Assembly: GCA_951802195.1 (NCBI GenBank)
Contig: OX637636.1
Span: forward strand, 260,501-324,500
Direction: 5' to 3'
Source: Tausonia pullulans
Lineage: Eukaryota; Basidiomycota; Tremellomycetes; Cystofilobasidiales; Mrakiaceae
DNA length: 64,000 nt
Shown: one piece after another, positions 11,401 through 24,333 of the stretch
How positions within the stretch are numbered: the first letter of the stretch is position 1
Layout of the letters: the number at the start of each line of letters is the position of its first letter
Position numbers and translations under genes: made by a program
Notes under the pieces: generated by a model
Database searches by the model: none
Seen by the model: only the letters and a program-made list of their open reading frames with translations
Told to the model about the DNA's origin: nothing

Positions 11401-12683
11401 GAATGCGCGCGATGGGACTGAAGGGGCTGCAGCTTCGTTCTCCGTAGTGAGAGACGCGGCGAGCTCGCCCTTCTCCAGGGCTGGGCTCATCTTAGGGGAA
11501 AAGGCTTGGGTGGTGGCCTCAAATACTGTCTTGCCGCTAGTCGCCGGCAGGATGGACGAGCCCGAAAGCGTGCCACTAGCGAGCACCCCCGAGACGTTCC
11601 TCGAGATGCTGCCAGAAACGGAGACGAGACGTTGGGCGAGCTGGCAGGTCAAGACTTAGGATTGTGTGAGTTTCCGTCGTTGATTCGATGGTGGTTCACA
11701 AAGTACAGCCAGGAACTGGCGATATGACAGACACGCACTGTTCCGGAGCGTGTCAGTGATGCACCTCCAACGACAGGCGCCGTCGGGGTAGTCGGCGAGG
11801 TGAGCTGAGGAGTGCTCGAGCCAGACATGCTCGACGCGCCCACGAACCTAGCCCTTCAACGTTTCGACAACCACCGTTCAAAATCAGCTGTGGCACTGTA
11901 GCTCAAAAAAGCAAGGGACGTACTCGTCCTCAGCGGACAACGCCGCAACCGATGTGACGTGGTAATGGGTCTTGAGCTGGAAGGGGGACAAGCCCAGCCA
12001 CGCAAATCAACTTGAGTCGCGAAATTGTCCTTTTAGAGACGGCTCAGAACTACAGCTTACCTTGTCGATATCGGCGGTCTGAGCCTCCCACTCTGCGATC
12101 CAGCCGTCGAGGACGACCGTCCGAGACTGGCCGAGGCGGTCCGCGTGCCCCCTGGCCCATCTCTCAAACGGGATGGCGAGGTTCTCGAGCACGGCCTCGG
12201 CCTGGCGGGCATAGACCTGGGCTTGAGTGACGTCTTGGACTGTTGAATATCGAGATGCATGACAGGACGGGCAGCAGGCGGAGATAAGCGGTCGCGTTAG
12301 CACCCGGTGACCGACCGGGAAGTAGGAAGGGAGGGAGACGAGACGGGCAGGGGACGCGCCTTGGAGGCCCCTGAACGCGAAGACGAGGCCGGCTCCCTCG
12401 TCAGCGGCGAAGCCTTGACCAGTTGCTGATGGGGTTTGTGAGGCGAGGGCTTGAGCGAAATCCCGGGTAACAGCGGCACGATGGCGGAGGAAAGCCGAGA
12501 TCTCGTCGTTCTCGGCGACGCCCTGCTCGAGCTTGCCATAGAGCGTCTCGAGCCCCGACCGGTAGTCTTGCGACCAAAACGAATGGGCGAATGAGGGCGG
12601 GAGACTGGGTTGTTCGCAGAGGGCCGAAATCAGTCCGAGTCGAGGCGGAGCTTTGGGGGAGTGTAGACTCACGGGGGAGGCAT
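8442..12683 (-). CDS. RGD2: F-BAR / DEP / RhoGAP protein, Rgd2-like
   Basis: Likely GTPase-activating protein for Cdc42/Rho5-type GTPases at the plasma membrane and bud neck (role known from yeast Rgd2). The order seen is an N-terminal F-BAR half (SFWSQDYRSGLETLYGKLEQ), a DEP domain (LPILGEYEGCFAGWELV, then GFGGNEAKVRRL), the second F-BAR helices (DAAEETYRNAVDKLDRTRTK), a RhoGAP domain (VPLVKVHALRANL, LAAAVKLWLLELNP, IVRPEKDTPLSIDDRAP) and a proline/serine-rich tail. A DEP domain placed inside the F-BAR is the Rgd2 arrangement. The start at 12683 gives MPPP, and a GTGAGT intron then joins to LPPSFAHSFWSQDY. Near the 3' end an intron of about 65 nt (branch GCTGACTTG) joins PQGFSII to PPTPIEQTSPP. 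There are about ten exons. I saw no classic GLFRVSG-type arginine-finger loop. Confidence 0.88.
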
Positions 12684-13183
12684 CGGGCGACTGGAGATGG
12701 TGGATGGGAAGGAGATGGGAATGAGCGACAGGAGCGACGAGGGGAAGAGGGCGGCGGCGCTCCCCGTCAGTGAGCTGCCGCCGCTCGGGCCCACCTCTGC
12801 CTCCTTCGGCCCCTCTCAGCGTCGTCTCATGCACGCGCGGGCGGCGAGAGGGAAGGACGATCAGAAACAGGCGGGAAGGCTTCGTATAAAAACGCCACCC
12901 GCCCTTCGTCTCTTACTCCCTCCTGATACTCTCTGGCCCTCCTGGCTTGTTTGCTTGCTCTTGGCAGGCATGAAGAGAGCGCCAGGTGATTGCTCCTCCC
13001 CCCGCTCTAAGGTGCAGTCGAGCGAGGACCGCTTCCCGTTCGTGTAATTCCCTTTCTTGGCTTCGTGGATGCCTTCTCTCACATGAGGCAATATATTGGC
13101 GAGCGATCAGACGAGAACCTATACACCACAGCGCATCGCATTGCTCCCCCCCCCCCCCCCCGCGCGCCGCACACACACCTCTT
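12684..13183. other. Intergenic, RGD2 promoter and WDR70 3' flank
   Basis: No gene is seen. A run of 16 C lies at 13146-13161, just past the WDR70 stop. Pyrimidine-rich stretches upstream of RGD2 fit a fungal promoter. Confidence 0.6.
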
Positions 13184-15867
13184 TCACTTGTCCTTGTGTC
13201 GCTCCTCAAACTTCTTCTTTGCCAGCGCAGCCACGTCCACTCCGCCCGTCTCGCGTGCAGCTGTCTCCTGATCGTACTCGCGGAACACCTTCGGCTGGTT
13301 CGCCCATGCTCCGGCCCAAACGGGATTCGTTTCGGCGACGTTGGCGTACTTGAGCAGGGCCTCGCGCGGCTGAGAGCAGAGGGCAAGGGAAGGGACGTCA
13401 TCAGTCGATTTCGGAGGGGAGCAGGGCGAGGAAGTGAGAGTAGTCGATGGACGCACGTCTTCCTCGCGCGAGTTGTCCTTGATGACACCACGGAGGAGGT
13501 GCTGGGTCGCACTTGCTCCGACGCGTCCACCCCGTCCAGGCCCCGAGATCGGCTCCGTGGGCTTGAGCGTCTTGACCGGGTCATTCCTTTCCTTCTCGCG
13601 CTTCCTCTTGGCGCCCATAAAGCCAACCCTCTCCTCGTCCTTGAACATAGGCAGCGCGTGCGGTGTGATGATGACCGGCGGGAGCGCCGAGTCGCGGATG
13701 GTGTCAATGTGACGCGGCCCGGTGCGGGTCAGCTTGGAGAGAGGCAGGAGGGCGCCGTGCGAGGACGATGTCGGCGAATAAAGGGTGGTGATATCACCCG
13801 TCGATGAAGCCGCAACAATCTGGTATCATTCGGAATAATGGGGAAGGAGACCACGGAGGAGGACGAGAAGAAAGACACCAGTCTTCTGTCAGCGAGATGA
13901 GAAAGCGTGCATCTGTAAAAGACGACAGACTTGGTTGATCCTCGAGTGCCATGCGAGTCGGATAATACTTCCCTGTCCGACAGCAACTCTGCGCTCCACC
14001 TCGAGCCCCTCCTTGGACAGGACGACAATCTCGCCCGTCTTGCTCTCGGCGCCCTTAAGCTGGCCAACGCCGGTGAGAATGTGCAGATCGTCCGGGGAGA
14101 AGATAACGTTGGTCTCGGAGTAGAGGTTAGGAAGCGCATCCACAGTGAAGAGGGGCTTGCGGATGTTGCGCAGGTCCCACACTGAACGAGCCGGCGCGTT
14201 AGAGGGAGCACATGGGAGCCTCAAACCATAAGCAGGCAGACACTCACACTTCACCGAATCGTCGCCTCCTCTCGTGACGAGCGTTCGGCCGTCGATGGAG
14301 AAGCAGATCGACGACGTCTCGGTGCCCTTGACGTGAGCAGCATCGTTCGTCATGTTGGGTCGGGCGTAATTACCGGACGTGGACCAGAAGTGCAAGGTGC
14401 CATCAATCCCCGCTACAGAAGGAGAGAGGATGTAACGGGTCAACAACGTTCACTCTCGGAAACAGGCAAGGAGGTTCCCAAGACTGACTAGCTCCGATGT
14501 GCTTCCCGTCGGGGCTGTAAGCGCATGTCGTAATCTTGGTGCGGGTCCCACGTTCCTTGGACTTAACGACGATGACGGTCTTCTGCTTTCGCTTGTTCTC
14601 GACATCCCAGATCCTGTCATTCATAATAGGGTCGGATTGAGCGCATCAGCATCCAAGAAGGTAAAGCGCCGCTCTCTCCATCGATCTCACGCACCGTACT
14701 GTGCTGTCATTCGAGGATGTAATAAACTCGGCGGCATTCTTGGGATTAAACCAGCCAGATGTAAGCTCTGCGACGTGGCCGCTGTGCAGGACATGAAAGG
14801 ATGAGTTCAGCGCCAGAGGACCAAGAGCTCGCTCCTGAGCGAAGATGCCGCAAACTGACGAGGTGTGTTTCATGTCACGGATGTAAGGATCGCCCTTCAT
14901 GTACTGCGTGCCTTTTCCATCGCTGCGAATGGGTGGATATTCGACATTAGCCCGAATACAACGACCGAAGTCAAATGTTTTCTTCACTCACTGAGGTTCG
15001 CCGTCCCGCGAGTAGATTTGGGGCTGGGTGGTGCCGCTGACGACGAGGAGGTTGGCACCGTCTGGGGAGTAGTCTAGGTTGTGAATCTGATACATCGACG
15101 GCAGCCCATTTTAGATGATAAGAGACCAAAACAGTGAGGAGAAAGCAGCGAAAAGACCAATCGAGACCCACGTGATAACTACCTGCTGGCTCGAAGCTCG
15201 TGAAGGGCTTGTAACCTCCCTCGCCGGCCGTCATGCCTCCAAAGTCGTACAACTTTACGTCGTAGTCGTGCGATCCGGTTGCGACACGGGCTCCGGCATG
15301 ATCCAGAGCGAGAGCCGAGACAGGCTATTGTTGGGTAGGCAGGAGAGGCGAGTGCGCGAGTCAGGCGAAGAAGACTATGGAGCGACACAACTGCAAACGA
15401 CAGCCGAACGAAAGGAGGAACAAGCCTTCGTGTGCTCCTTCCATTTGATCTCGTGCGAGACAGGAAGAAAGTCCTCTTCCGGCCGGTCGTCGAGGTCGTC
15501 GTCGTCGTCGTCCGAATCAGGGCGGGTCATCTGCTCGACCGAGTAAGCCGGACCAGCTGAAGTTGAGGGTGGTGGCTGGGAGGGTCTCGCATCGGAATCT
15601 TCCTTCTTCTCTGCGGAGAGGCGCGCTTCAGAGGGTAGGGGCGGCGCCAAGGCCTGTAGGAGGAACAGGACAGTTGGTTGCAAGGAAGGGAAGACAGTCA
15701 GTCAAGGATGGGCGAGATGCAGCCGTCCGCTAGCTGGGTAGGACAACACGCACACCAGTACGCTTGGTCTTGTCAATCTTAGCCGCGTTGTCGACCTTCT
15801 TGGGGGGGGCTTTCTTCCCGAATCCGCCAAACCCCATCATGGCGGCCATTTCCGGATCCATGTCCAT
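13184..15867 (-). CDS. WDR70: WDR70 WD-repeat protein
   Basis: Nuclear WD40 protein. In fission yeast and human the family works with CUL4-DDB1 ligase in histone H2B ubiquitylation at DNA breaks. The N-terminus MDMDPEMAAMMGFGGFGKK is the family's short GFGGFG leader; an acidic stretch (RPDSDDDDDDLDDRPEEDF) follows. WD blades then include HDYDVKLYDFGGM, SGTTQPQIYSRDGEP, VWDLRNIRKPLFTVDALPN and NVIFSPDDLHILTGVGQ. The C-terminal family tail is clear: PHALPMF, KRKREKERNDPVKT, PISGPGRGGRVG and a final PREALLKYANVAE block ending in lysine-rich EERHKDK. About ten exons. The start is the first of two methionines (ATG at 15867). It is divergent from REV3. Confidence 0.93.
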
Positions 15868-16724
15868 GTCGAGAAGAGCGAGGCGTGTCGCGTGTTCAAA
15901 GAGGGAAGGGCAGGCAGCAGAAGGCGAGGCAACGGATGGGAGGCGACTTTTGGCGATAGGATGAGTGCGGTTAGGAGGGAAGAGAAAAGGTAAATGTAGA
16001 AGATAGCGAGCGAGAAAGGTAGGTGGAGGTTGAGAACCACCCTCTCGTCGGCCAGAAGCGCGTTCAGGTGAATGAACGCTCACCTCCGAGTCAACGTCGT
16101 CAAGAGGCGGGTCCATCCTGCGACACCGGTCCATGCCGTTCACTCTCTGCAAGTTTTGAACTTGGCCTACTTACGAGTCCGTGGTGAGCTGACAATCGAA
16201 GCTCAGCGAACAATGGCGTCTTACGCCTAGTTACCACGCACCGATGAACGCGTCACACGCGCCTCCCTGCTCTCGCTCGCTGTTGGACGACCACGACGAA
16301 ACCGCTTCATCAAGCGAGGTCCTCACTCGCCTGTCTCATCAACTTGGTGCCCTGCCTTCGTTTCATCTCTCCCTGCCGTTCTCGTCGCCTTTCTCTCAGA
16401 AGCCCCTGCTCCTCGCCTGTGTCGTTGCCGCCGCCTTGATCGGCCCGGCCGGACGCTCGCTAAAAGTGCTGTCCCGCCGAATCGTCCGACGACCTCTTCG
16501 ACCGGCTGGGCCGTGACCCCTGAGCATTTCTGCTTGTTCGTGAGTGTCTGGCCGTGTCATTCTGGTAAATTTAGAAGTCGAGTCACTGACTCGGGGGAGA
16601 CCAGCTGTCGGTTTGCGCCGAGCTTCAGCTCAGCGAGTCAGCTGCCACCCATATCTCTCTACTCATCCTCCCATCACCATTGTGGCCCTTCGCAGCCCCA
16701 GCCGATCTGCTCGTGCTCGTCACC
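15868..16724. promoter_or_regulatory. Divergent promoter region, WDR70 / REV3
   Basis: 857 bp separate the two start codons. It contains an ACGCGT hexamer near 16247 (the MCB consensus bound by MBF in other fungi) and long pyrimidine tracts nearer REV3. A 90-codon open frame at 16245-16516 has no recognisable features and is not annotated as a gene. Confidence 0.5.
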
Positions 16725-19700
16725 ATGTCCTCTCATTCCTCGGCCTCACCACTGTCAATCACGCCAGCTCTACTTCGGGTGCGGCTCACGAGCATTGTCT
16801 CGAGCCTCGTCTCGCCGATCTCAGGTATCGACTCTACGTCTTCGGGGTTTTCGGGCGGCCAGGACTTTTTGAAAGTTCCCGTTCTGAGGGTTTTTGGTCT
16901 CACGGAAGGAGGCCAGGTTCATTTTTTTTATCTTCAACGCACATCACCCGTAGTGTGGACAGCGTTGCTGATTCTGACGATCCCGTCGCGATTCTCGTGG
17001 CGCGTGGCAGAGGGCTAGCGTCATCGTGCACGGAGCCTTCCCCTACCTCTACATCGATTACCCGAGGGAGCTCGATCTCAACCCAGAAACAGGTCGGTAC
17101 AATGCGCTCGATAGGCCCTGCACTGTGACCTGTCATGATTTAACCTTCGAGCCCTCCCGTCGATGTTCGACACCTTCAGTCAAGCGGCACATCTCACGGC
17201 TCGGCGCCGCCCTCAATGTCGCCTTGGGCAGCAAAATGAACCGCAGCCGCGAGTGTCATCAACCGCGAAACCGCTCCGCAAACGCGATCCAGTCGATCAC
17301 CCTCGTCAAAGGCACTCCCTTTTACGGTTACCACGTCGGCCACTCACACTTCCTCAGGATTGCCTACCTCCGCCCAAGCCAACGGTGGACGCTCATGGAG
17401 GTTCTCGGCTCTGGTGCCATCTGTCGTCGCAAATGGGAGGTCTACGAAGGCCATCTCGGGTTCCGGCTACAGTTCATGTGCGACTTCGGGCTTCAAGGCT
17501 GCGGATGGCTCGAGATTGGCGACGCACGATTCAGGGAGCCGCTGCGTGAGCGGATCAAGTCTCAAGTTATTATCGGAGTCTCTCAGCTGACAACTTGAAG
17601 CATTGGGCTACCACAGCGGATATTCCCGATCTCTCACCGGAATCGCAACTTGGGACCCCCTCAAGCCTTCACATCTGGGCCCGACAGACGGTACCTCCAC
17701 ATCGCCTCCATCCTCATCCATCTCCGCCTCGCTCATCCCACTCGTCTATCGAGATCGACGTCCACGTTTCGAGCATTCTCAACCGACTGTACATCACCCC
17801 TCGGCCCCTACATCACGACTTTGCCGAGCTCAATCGGCCGTCCAGGTCATCTCGCAAGCTGCTTGACTCACTCGAAGAGCTCTGGGAGGATGAGAGACGC
17901 CGAAGACGAGAGAAGGGAAGAAGCGTAGAAGATATGGGCAAGCTTACCTACGAAAAACGAGAGACCAAGGCGATGGGTATACCAGGGAAGAAGGTCGGCT
18001 GGAACACTGAGCCGAGGTGGTGGACTGAAATCGAAAAGCGCAAAGCTAAGGACCGCGAGACGCGTGAGGCTTCTGGGAAACCGGCGGCCATGAGCTTCGA
18101 GGAGCTGGTCAATCTATCAGCACCAAGGACGCCGGAGGATAAGGAGGCATGGAACAAGGTCTGTGACGGCATCGCCTGCTCCCTCCACTTATACTTTTCG
18201 AACCTGATGATGGTCACCCAACGAGCAGCATATCCCTACAACCTTCGAGGCTCTCACAAAAGGCTGGTCCCAAAACGCACTGCCCTCCCGCGCCTCCCAC
18301 CCGAGCTTCCAGTCCCCGGTCTTACCTCCCGCAGCAAGCCCCTACGACTTAGCCGCGCCTTCCGCCAACGTCTCGGAGAACCCTTATACTGGCGTCAGCT
18401 GGAGTGCTGCCTCGGAGGAGCCAGCTGACGTCGATTTCGGTCTCGTCTACACTGCGACTCAGAAGGCTGAAGCCGACGAGGTGGAAGCGCATCGCGCAGA
18501 GTTGGACGGCGACGAAACTTCGGAACTCGGCGAAGACGATTTTCAGGAGCCCTGGCTCGAGAGCGAGTTTGAACTGGAGCGAGAGGAGCAGAGGCGTGCT
18601 AAATCGAACGACAAGCAGTTCGCGGACGTAATGGACCAGGAGTACGCCTACGTGGACGACATCAATAATGAGTGAGTTGGTCGATTAACATATACCAATC
18701 TTAAGAAGGGAACTCGCTCTTATCCTACTCTTCAACCAACTACCCTTATTGACCAGTTCCGTCGGGGCCGCTCGATCCGACTACCCTTTCGGCGAATTCT
18801 TCACTGTGGGCTCGACCCATCGCCAGCGACGGTCGCCCAAGTCACCCGTCCGCGTCAGTCCCCTGCGGTCATTGTCCAGATTCGGCCACAGCTCGGCTCC
18901 GAGTACCCCCAGCCGATTGCGGCAGAAGACGGGGATCTCGACGTCGGACGACGAGGACGAGAAGGACAAGGCCCAAGATCCCGGCAGCCCCTTGGCGCGT
19001 AGAGGCGCTCCGCTCTGGCCGCTCTCGAGCCCGGACGAGCGATCTACGTCAGCACGCGTGCTGCTCGACATCAGAGAAGCGGCTGCGGTCCCTTCCACAT
19101 TCCCAAGGGAGTCAGCGGGCTTCCTTAAGGTTCCGTCTCATGATCCCCGGAGTCCTTTCTTGGATGGGCATCTCGACGCAACCGACACTTCTGTTCTCTC
19201 CCCAACATATCAATCTCCTTACTTTTCGGCGATTCCTCTCGGCGAACCCACTTCCGCTCCCGCTGGAGATAACGACGATGACTTTCCGATGGATGCGACG
19301 TGGGTCGCCACTGCCCTGGCGACCATGGAACCAAGGTTGCCGTCGTTGCCTTCCTCCTCCCCAGAAGACGACGAGGACTTGCTGCGCGCTAGAGCATCGG
19401 CGGCCCCGGTCCTTCGCTCTAATTTGGCGTCGCAGCGATTTGAGGCAACCGCGCGGCCCATGAAGCGGGTTCGGCTGATGACGCCGGATATCCTGCCAAT
19501 CGCTGAGGAGAATCTCACTGGGTCGATCTTGAAGGAAGAGATACTCAAGACTGAGCAGACCACATTGGCGACCTCGAGGTTGTTGGCTGTTGCTCCCCCC
19601 TCTTCGGCCGCTATCTCTGCCTCCTGTGTGTCTTTGAAAGGCTTGTTCACCCAACCGTTCTGACACTTTATCCTTTGATAGCGGCTTCCGCGACTGTATT

Positions 19701-22700
19701 TGAGTCCCCTTTGTCTCAGGACCTTCCTTCCTTCCCGGCAACACCCTTCGCATCCTCCGCCGAGCCGCCATCAATCACTCAGCTTCTTGCGACATTCGAG
19801 CCCGGAAAACCCTCGGCCGATCTCACCTACCAGAACCCTTTCTACTCGAAGTTTATTGATCGGCCAAGGCTTGACCGCGAGTTTGCTGGACGCCTTTGGA
19901 GCTTCAAAGATCCGAACCCGCCGGTGGATTTTGAGCCGGCGTGTACTGCAATTAAGGTGGGCTGGAGGACGACGAGGTCAAAGAGGAAGGAATGCACACA
20001 GGTGCGCCGCGCTTGGGAGTTTATAGAGGCGGCTCCGTCGAAAGGTGACGTGCAGAGGTGGATTGCGGCCGAAGTCAAGCCGACCGCGAACACCCGTAAG
20101 TGCGAGTTTCCTCACATTGCCTGTACCTACCGCGAAACGCTTGCTGACGAGAGCGATGGCTTTCAACTCTAGGAAGGAAGAGAGTCTTCGCCTCGCAGGT
20201 CAGCAACCTGCTCGATTAGTACCTATTCTGTGAGCGAATTGACATCTCTCTGGCTAGGTGGAAGGCCCCACCCAGGCAGATACGCAGGGTTTCAAGTTCA
20301 GCCAGATTAACGAGGCCTCAAGCTCGCGCGAGAAACGCTTCATGTCGGTGTTGAGTTTGGAGGTCCTCGGTAAGCGTATCCGCCTCTTGCTCTCTGGGCC
20401 GCCCATAGTGGACAAACTGAGCTATAGCCACTTCCCTCGTCAGCCGTCAGCAAAGATGGCCAACTACCCAATTACAAGGAAGACCCGGTCGTCGCCGCCT
20501 TCTATTGCTTCCAAAGCGATGGGCAAGCAGCCGACAACTGCAACGTCCCCGGCTGCCACGTTGGCGTCATCTTTACCTCATCGAATGGCCGGGTCCCGCC
20601 TGTGGCTCTTCTACACGGCATCCGGCCAGTTCTTGTCGAGACGGAGCTTGAGCTCATCAACGGTATTGTGGGCCTCGTTCGAAAGCTTGACCCGGATATA
20701 CTCAGTGGCTGGGAAGTTCAGTCGAGTTCGTGGGGCTATATAGCTCGGCGAGACAAGCTCTATGCTGGTCCGTACCCTTACAATTGTCATCTCACTTCTA
20801 CCACAACCCATAACTAGTGCTCCCTGTGCCCACTTTTTCCCAGGCAATTTCAGAAGCGAGCTCTCCCCGATCCTTGACCTGGAGAGCCAAGAGCCTGGAT
20901 CCGGCTACAATGCGGACCACAGCTCGGACTTTCAGGTCGAGGGCCGGCACGTCTTCAATCTTTGGCGTCTCCTCAAGAGAGACCTCAATCTCAATCAATA
21001 CACACTGGAGAATTGCGTCTTTCACCTCCTCCATCGAAGGTCAGTATCAAACCCTGCGTGTTTTCGTCGATGGCCTTTGTGTTCGCTAGCCTCACCCTGA
21101 CACAACTCATTGTTGGTGCAAGGATACCGAGATATACTCCCCACACATTGTTCAAGCTCTACATCGCAGACAATACCTCACATGTCGCACGAATCCTCGA
21201 CTACTTTCTCTGTCGCGTCATAATCAACATTGAAATGCTTGATGTCTCGGAGCTCATATCAAAAAACGCGTCAGTGCTCTTTTTATACTCGGCCTGGCTT
21301 AAAACTTGCTGATGGCGTCCTTCAACGAGCACAGGGAGTTTGCGCGAGTCTATGGCGTCGATTTCGCCGACGTCTACATGCGCGGAAGCCAGTTCAAGGT
21401 GGAGAGCTTCATGTTCCGCCTTGCTAAGCCCGAATCACTCCTTCTCTTGACGCCGTCAAAGGACCAAGTACGTCGGCCCCTCTCCACGCCGCCATTTGTT
21501 CGCGAACTGAAAATGATCGCCTCCGCTTCAGGTCGGAGCTCAGGCGGGCGCCGAATGCATTCCCATGGTCATGGAGCCTCAGTCCGCCTACTACAAAGAC
21601 CCGGTCGTCGTCCTTGACTTTCAATCACTCTACCCCTCGGTCATGATTGCATACAATATCTGCTACTCGACGTGTCTCGGACGCGCCGACCGGCTTCCGG
21701 ACAAGGATGGCAACCCCACGGACCGGTTTGGCTTCTCGAAATTTGAATTGGAGCCCGGAATGCTGGAGTTGCTCGAGGACTACATCACGGGTGAGTCCGC
21801 CTCTCATTGGCAACGATGCCTTGCGTCCGAGAAGCTGAAGATTGGCATCCGCCGTCGTCATCGTAGTATCGCCAAACGGGATCGTCTTTGTAAAACCTAC
21901 CGTCCGGAAGAGCCTGCTCGCCAAGATGCTCAGCGAGCTCCTCGACACGAGAGTCATGGTGAAGACGGGAATGAAGGGAGCGAAACATGACAAGGTCGAT
22001 CACCTGTTTCTTGCGGTTCGGGTCCGAAGTGTCTGACTCCTCTTCTTGAAATCTCTTACAGGGTTTGATGCGGGTCTTGAACGCACGCCAGCTAGCGCTC
22101 AAGCTTCTTGCTGTGCGTCCTTAGCCTACCTTCAATTCTTCTTCATCTCCTCTGCATTGGCTGATGCTCAAAAGTTAAGAATGTTACCTACGGCTACACA
22201 TCTGCCTCGTTTTCTGGCCGCATGCCGCACGTTCAAATCGCTGATTCGATCGTCCAATATGGACGAGAGTCACTCGAGAGGGTAATTGACTCATTCTCTT
22301 TCTTTGAGGAAATTCATTGACGCTGACAGCTGCTCAAGGCCATCACACTTATCAACACAACGGCAGAGTGGCGTGCCAAGGTTCATAGCACGCAGGCATG
22401 AATCCTTGAAGCTTTTGTGACAACCGCTAACATCTGCCTTATTTGACAGGTCGTCTATGGCGACACCGACTCGCTCTTCATTCATCTCCCCGGCCGCAGT
22501 AAGGATCAAGCCTTCCTCCTGGGCAACCAGATCGCAGATGCCATCACAGCACAGAATCCGGCGCCGATGAAGATGAAATTCGAGAAGGCGAGTCGAGTGT
22601 ATAAGTGACCAAGAGCTGCAACTCAGTCGCTGACCTGCCCGCTTCCCGTCGCAGGTCTACCTCCCCTGTGTTCTCCAGTCTAAAAAGCGATACGTCGGCG

Positions 22701-23969
22701 CAAAGTACGAGACTCCGGATGACCTCGAGCCGGTCTTTGATGACAAAGGTATCGAGACCGTTCGACGGGACGGCGTCCCGGCTCAACAGAAGATGCTTGA
22801 GCGCTGCATCAAGTGAGACGCTCACGTAGTGCACAATGTCTTCGCAAAGTTGACTGGCCTGTTAACCCTCACCAGAATACTTTTTCGCACCCAGAATCTC
22901 TCTGAAGTCAAGGAGTACTGCCAGGAACAGTGGTCCAAGATCGTCCAGGGGCGGGTCCCAATACACGAGCTCACATTTGCCAAGGAAGTCAAACTGGGGA
23001 CATACAGGTCAGGATCTCGTAACTGAGGCTCTATCGTCTGTCGCTGACACACCCCGGCGACGGCTTTCCAGTGAGAAGTGCAACGCTCCGCATGTCATTG
23101 TGGCCGCTATTCGAGCCCTCCAAGACCCTAGCGATGAGCCTCAGTACGGGGAGCGCGTGCCCTACGTGATTGTCAAAGGAGAGCCGGGCGAACCACAGTA
23201 CCGGCGAGCCAGGCGCCCCGAGGAGGTCCTCGCAGACAGGTATTACGAATCAGCCTCGCACACCGTAACGAAACGACCACGACTGACTTGTCCTGGCTTC
23301 TCTTTTAGGTCTCTCTCCCTCGACTCGACGTATTATATTGAGAAGATGCTCCTCCCTCCGCTCCAACGCATCTTTCAACTCGTGGGTGCCGATGTCGAGT
23401 CGTGGTGGCGGGAGATGAAGGCCAAGGTCAAGGTCATCTCGTCCACTCCTTTCCGGCGTGATATCAAGGAGGTGACAAAACCCAAGAAGCAGCGTCGGAT
23501 CGACGAGTTTTATCAAAGCGACCTCTGCTTTCTCTGCCAAAGTCCTACCGAGCTTGGTCAGTCCCGTGCTGCTCTATTACAGGAAAGCAGCTCCAGCTGA
23601 CTCCATTGACTCTGCGTTGATTTTTCAGTACCATCTGTCTGTGGTGCATGCCGGTCAAGGCCGGTAGAGACCGCTCTCAGTCTCACCGAGATTCTCCGAA
23701 CGAGCCAGACCCGCCAGCGCGTCACCCAGCTCCTCTGCGGCTCATGCAGTTCGACACCCGCCTTGGAACCGATGGAGTGCGTCTCGCTCGATTGCCCAAT
23801 ATACTACGAGCGGGTCGGGTCGAACAAGGACGTTGAGGATGTGACGACGCTGCAGGCGTTTGTGGACGAGCTTATGAGAGAGCCGCCAACCTTGGCCGAG
23901 AGCGCGGGAATGGGCAGTAGGAGGGAGAGCCGGGATGTGGCCGTCGTGATTGACGGGACGGACTGGTGA
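16725..23969 (+). CDS. REV3: DNA polymerase zeta catalytic subunit Rev3
   Basis: B-family polymerase for mutagenic translesion synthesis, in a complex with Rev7. The N-terminal domain shows VPVLRVFGLTEGGQ, then, after an intron at 16915-17007, SVIVHGAFPYLYIDY. FYGYHVGHSHFLRIAYLRPS is typical of Rev3. The exonuclease-like domain has DPDILSGWEVQSSSWGY, where the acidic residue of active exonucleases is absent, as usual in Rev3. Polymerase motifs are DFQSLYPSVMIAYN (near 21620), NVTYGYTSASFSGRMP (near 22180) and VVYGDTDSLF (near 22450). Near the C-terminus are the paired cysteine motifs: CLCQSPTEL...CGAC (CysA) and CGSC...ECVSLDC (CysB, the [4Fe-4S] site that binds Pol31/Pol32 in yeast). It ends at TGA 23967-23969. 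Roughly twenty exons span 7.2 kb, including a large low-complexity middle exon near 18750-19660. Confidence 0.95.
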
Positions 23970-24333
23970 ACCAGCTGAACGATGCTGTGCTTTCTGCTCT
24001 CTTTGCACTGTCGCAAGCTCACGGCGTGTTGACCGGCCGATGTGTTGACAGAAAGGACATGGGTGGAGGAAGAGAGCGTGGGATGCGACGCGTCGAAGGC
24101 GCTCGGTCCGCGCCTGACTTTGACGCATGCTCACCAAAGTCATTTCATTTGCCTGCTCTCTCCGCACTCGCTCGTTAGCCCCTCGTCCCCAGGCCATCCA
24201 TCCCTCGCGCTCTAGCTTCGAACGTCGACCACCTCATCCACCCCTGCGCCCTGGCCAAGAGCCCTTCGCGCAGCACCGAGAGACCGAGGGTTCTGTCCAT
24301 GCTCTGCCCTAGCTGCTCCACCCCCCACGAACG
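23970..24333. other. Intergenic between REV3 and the next gene
   Basis: No supported gene. It may contain the promoter and an unresolved first exon of the gene at 24334. Short start-bearing frames at 24127 and 24299 could each supply its N-terminus; I cannot choose between them. Confidence 0.4.
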
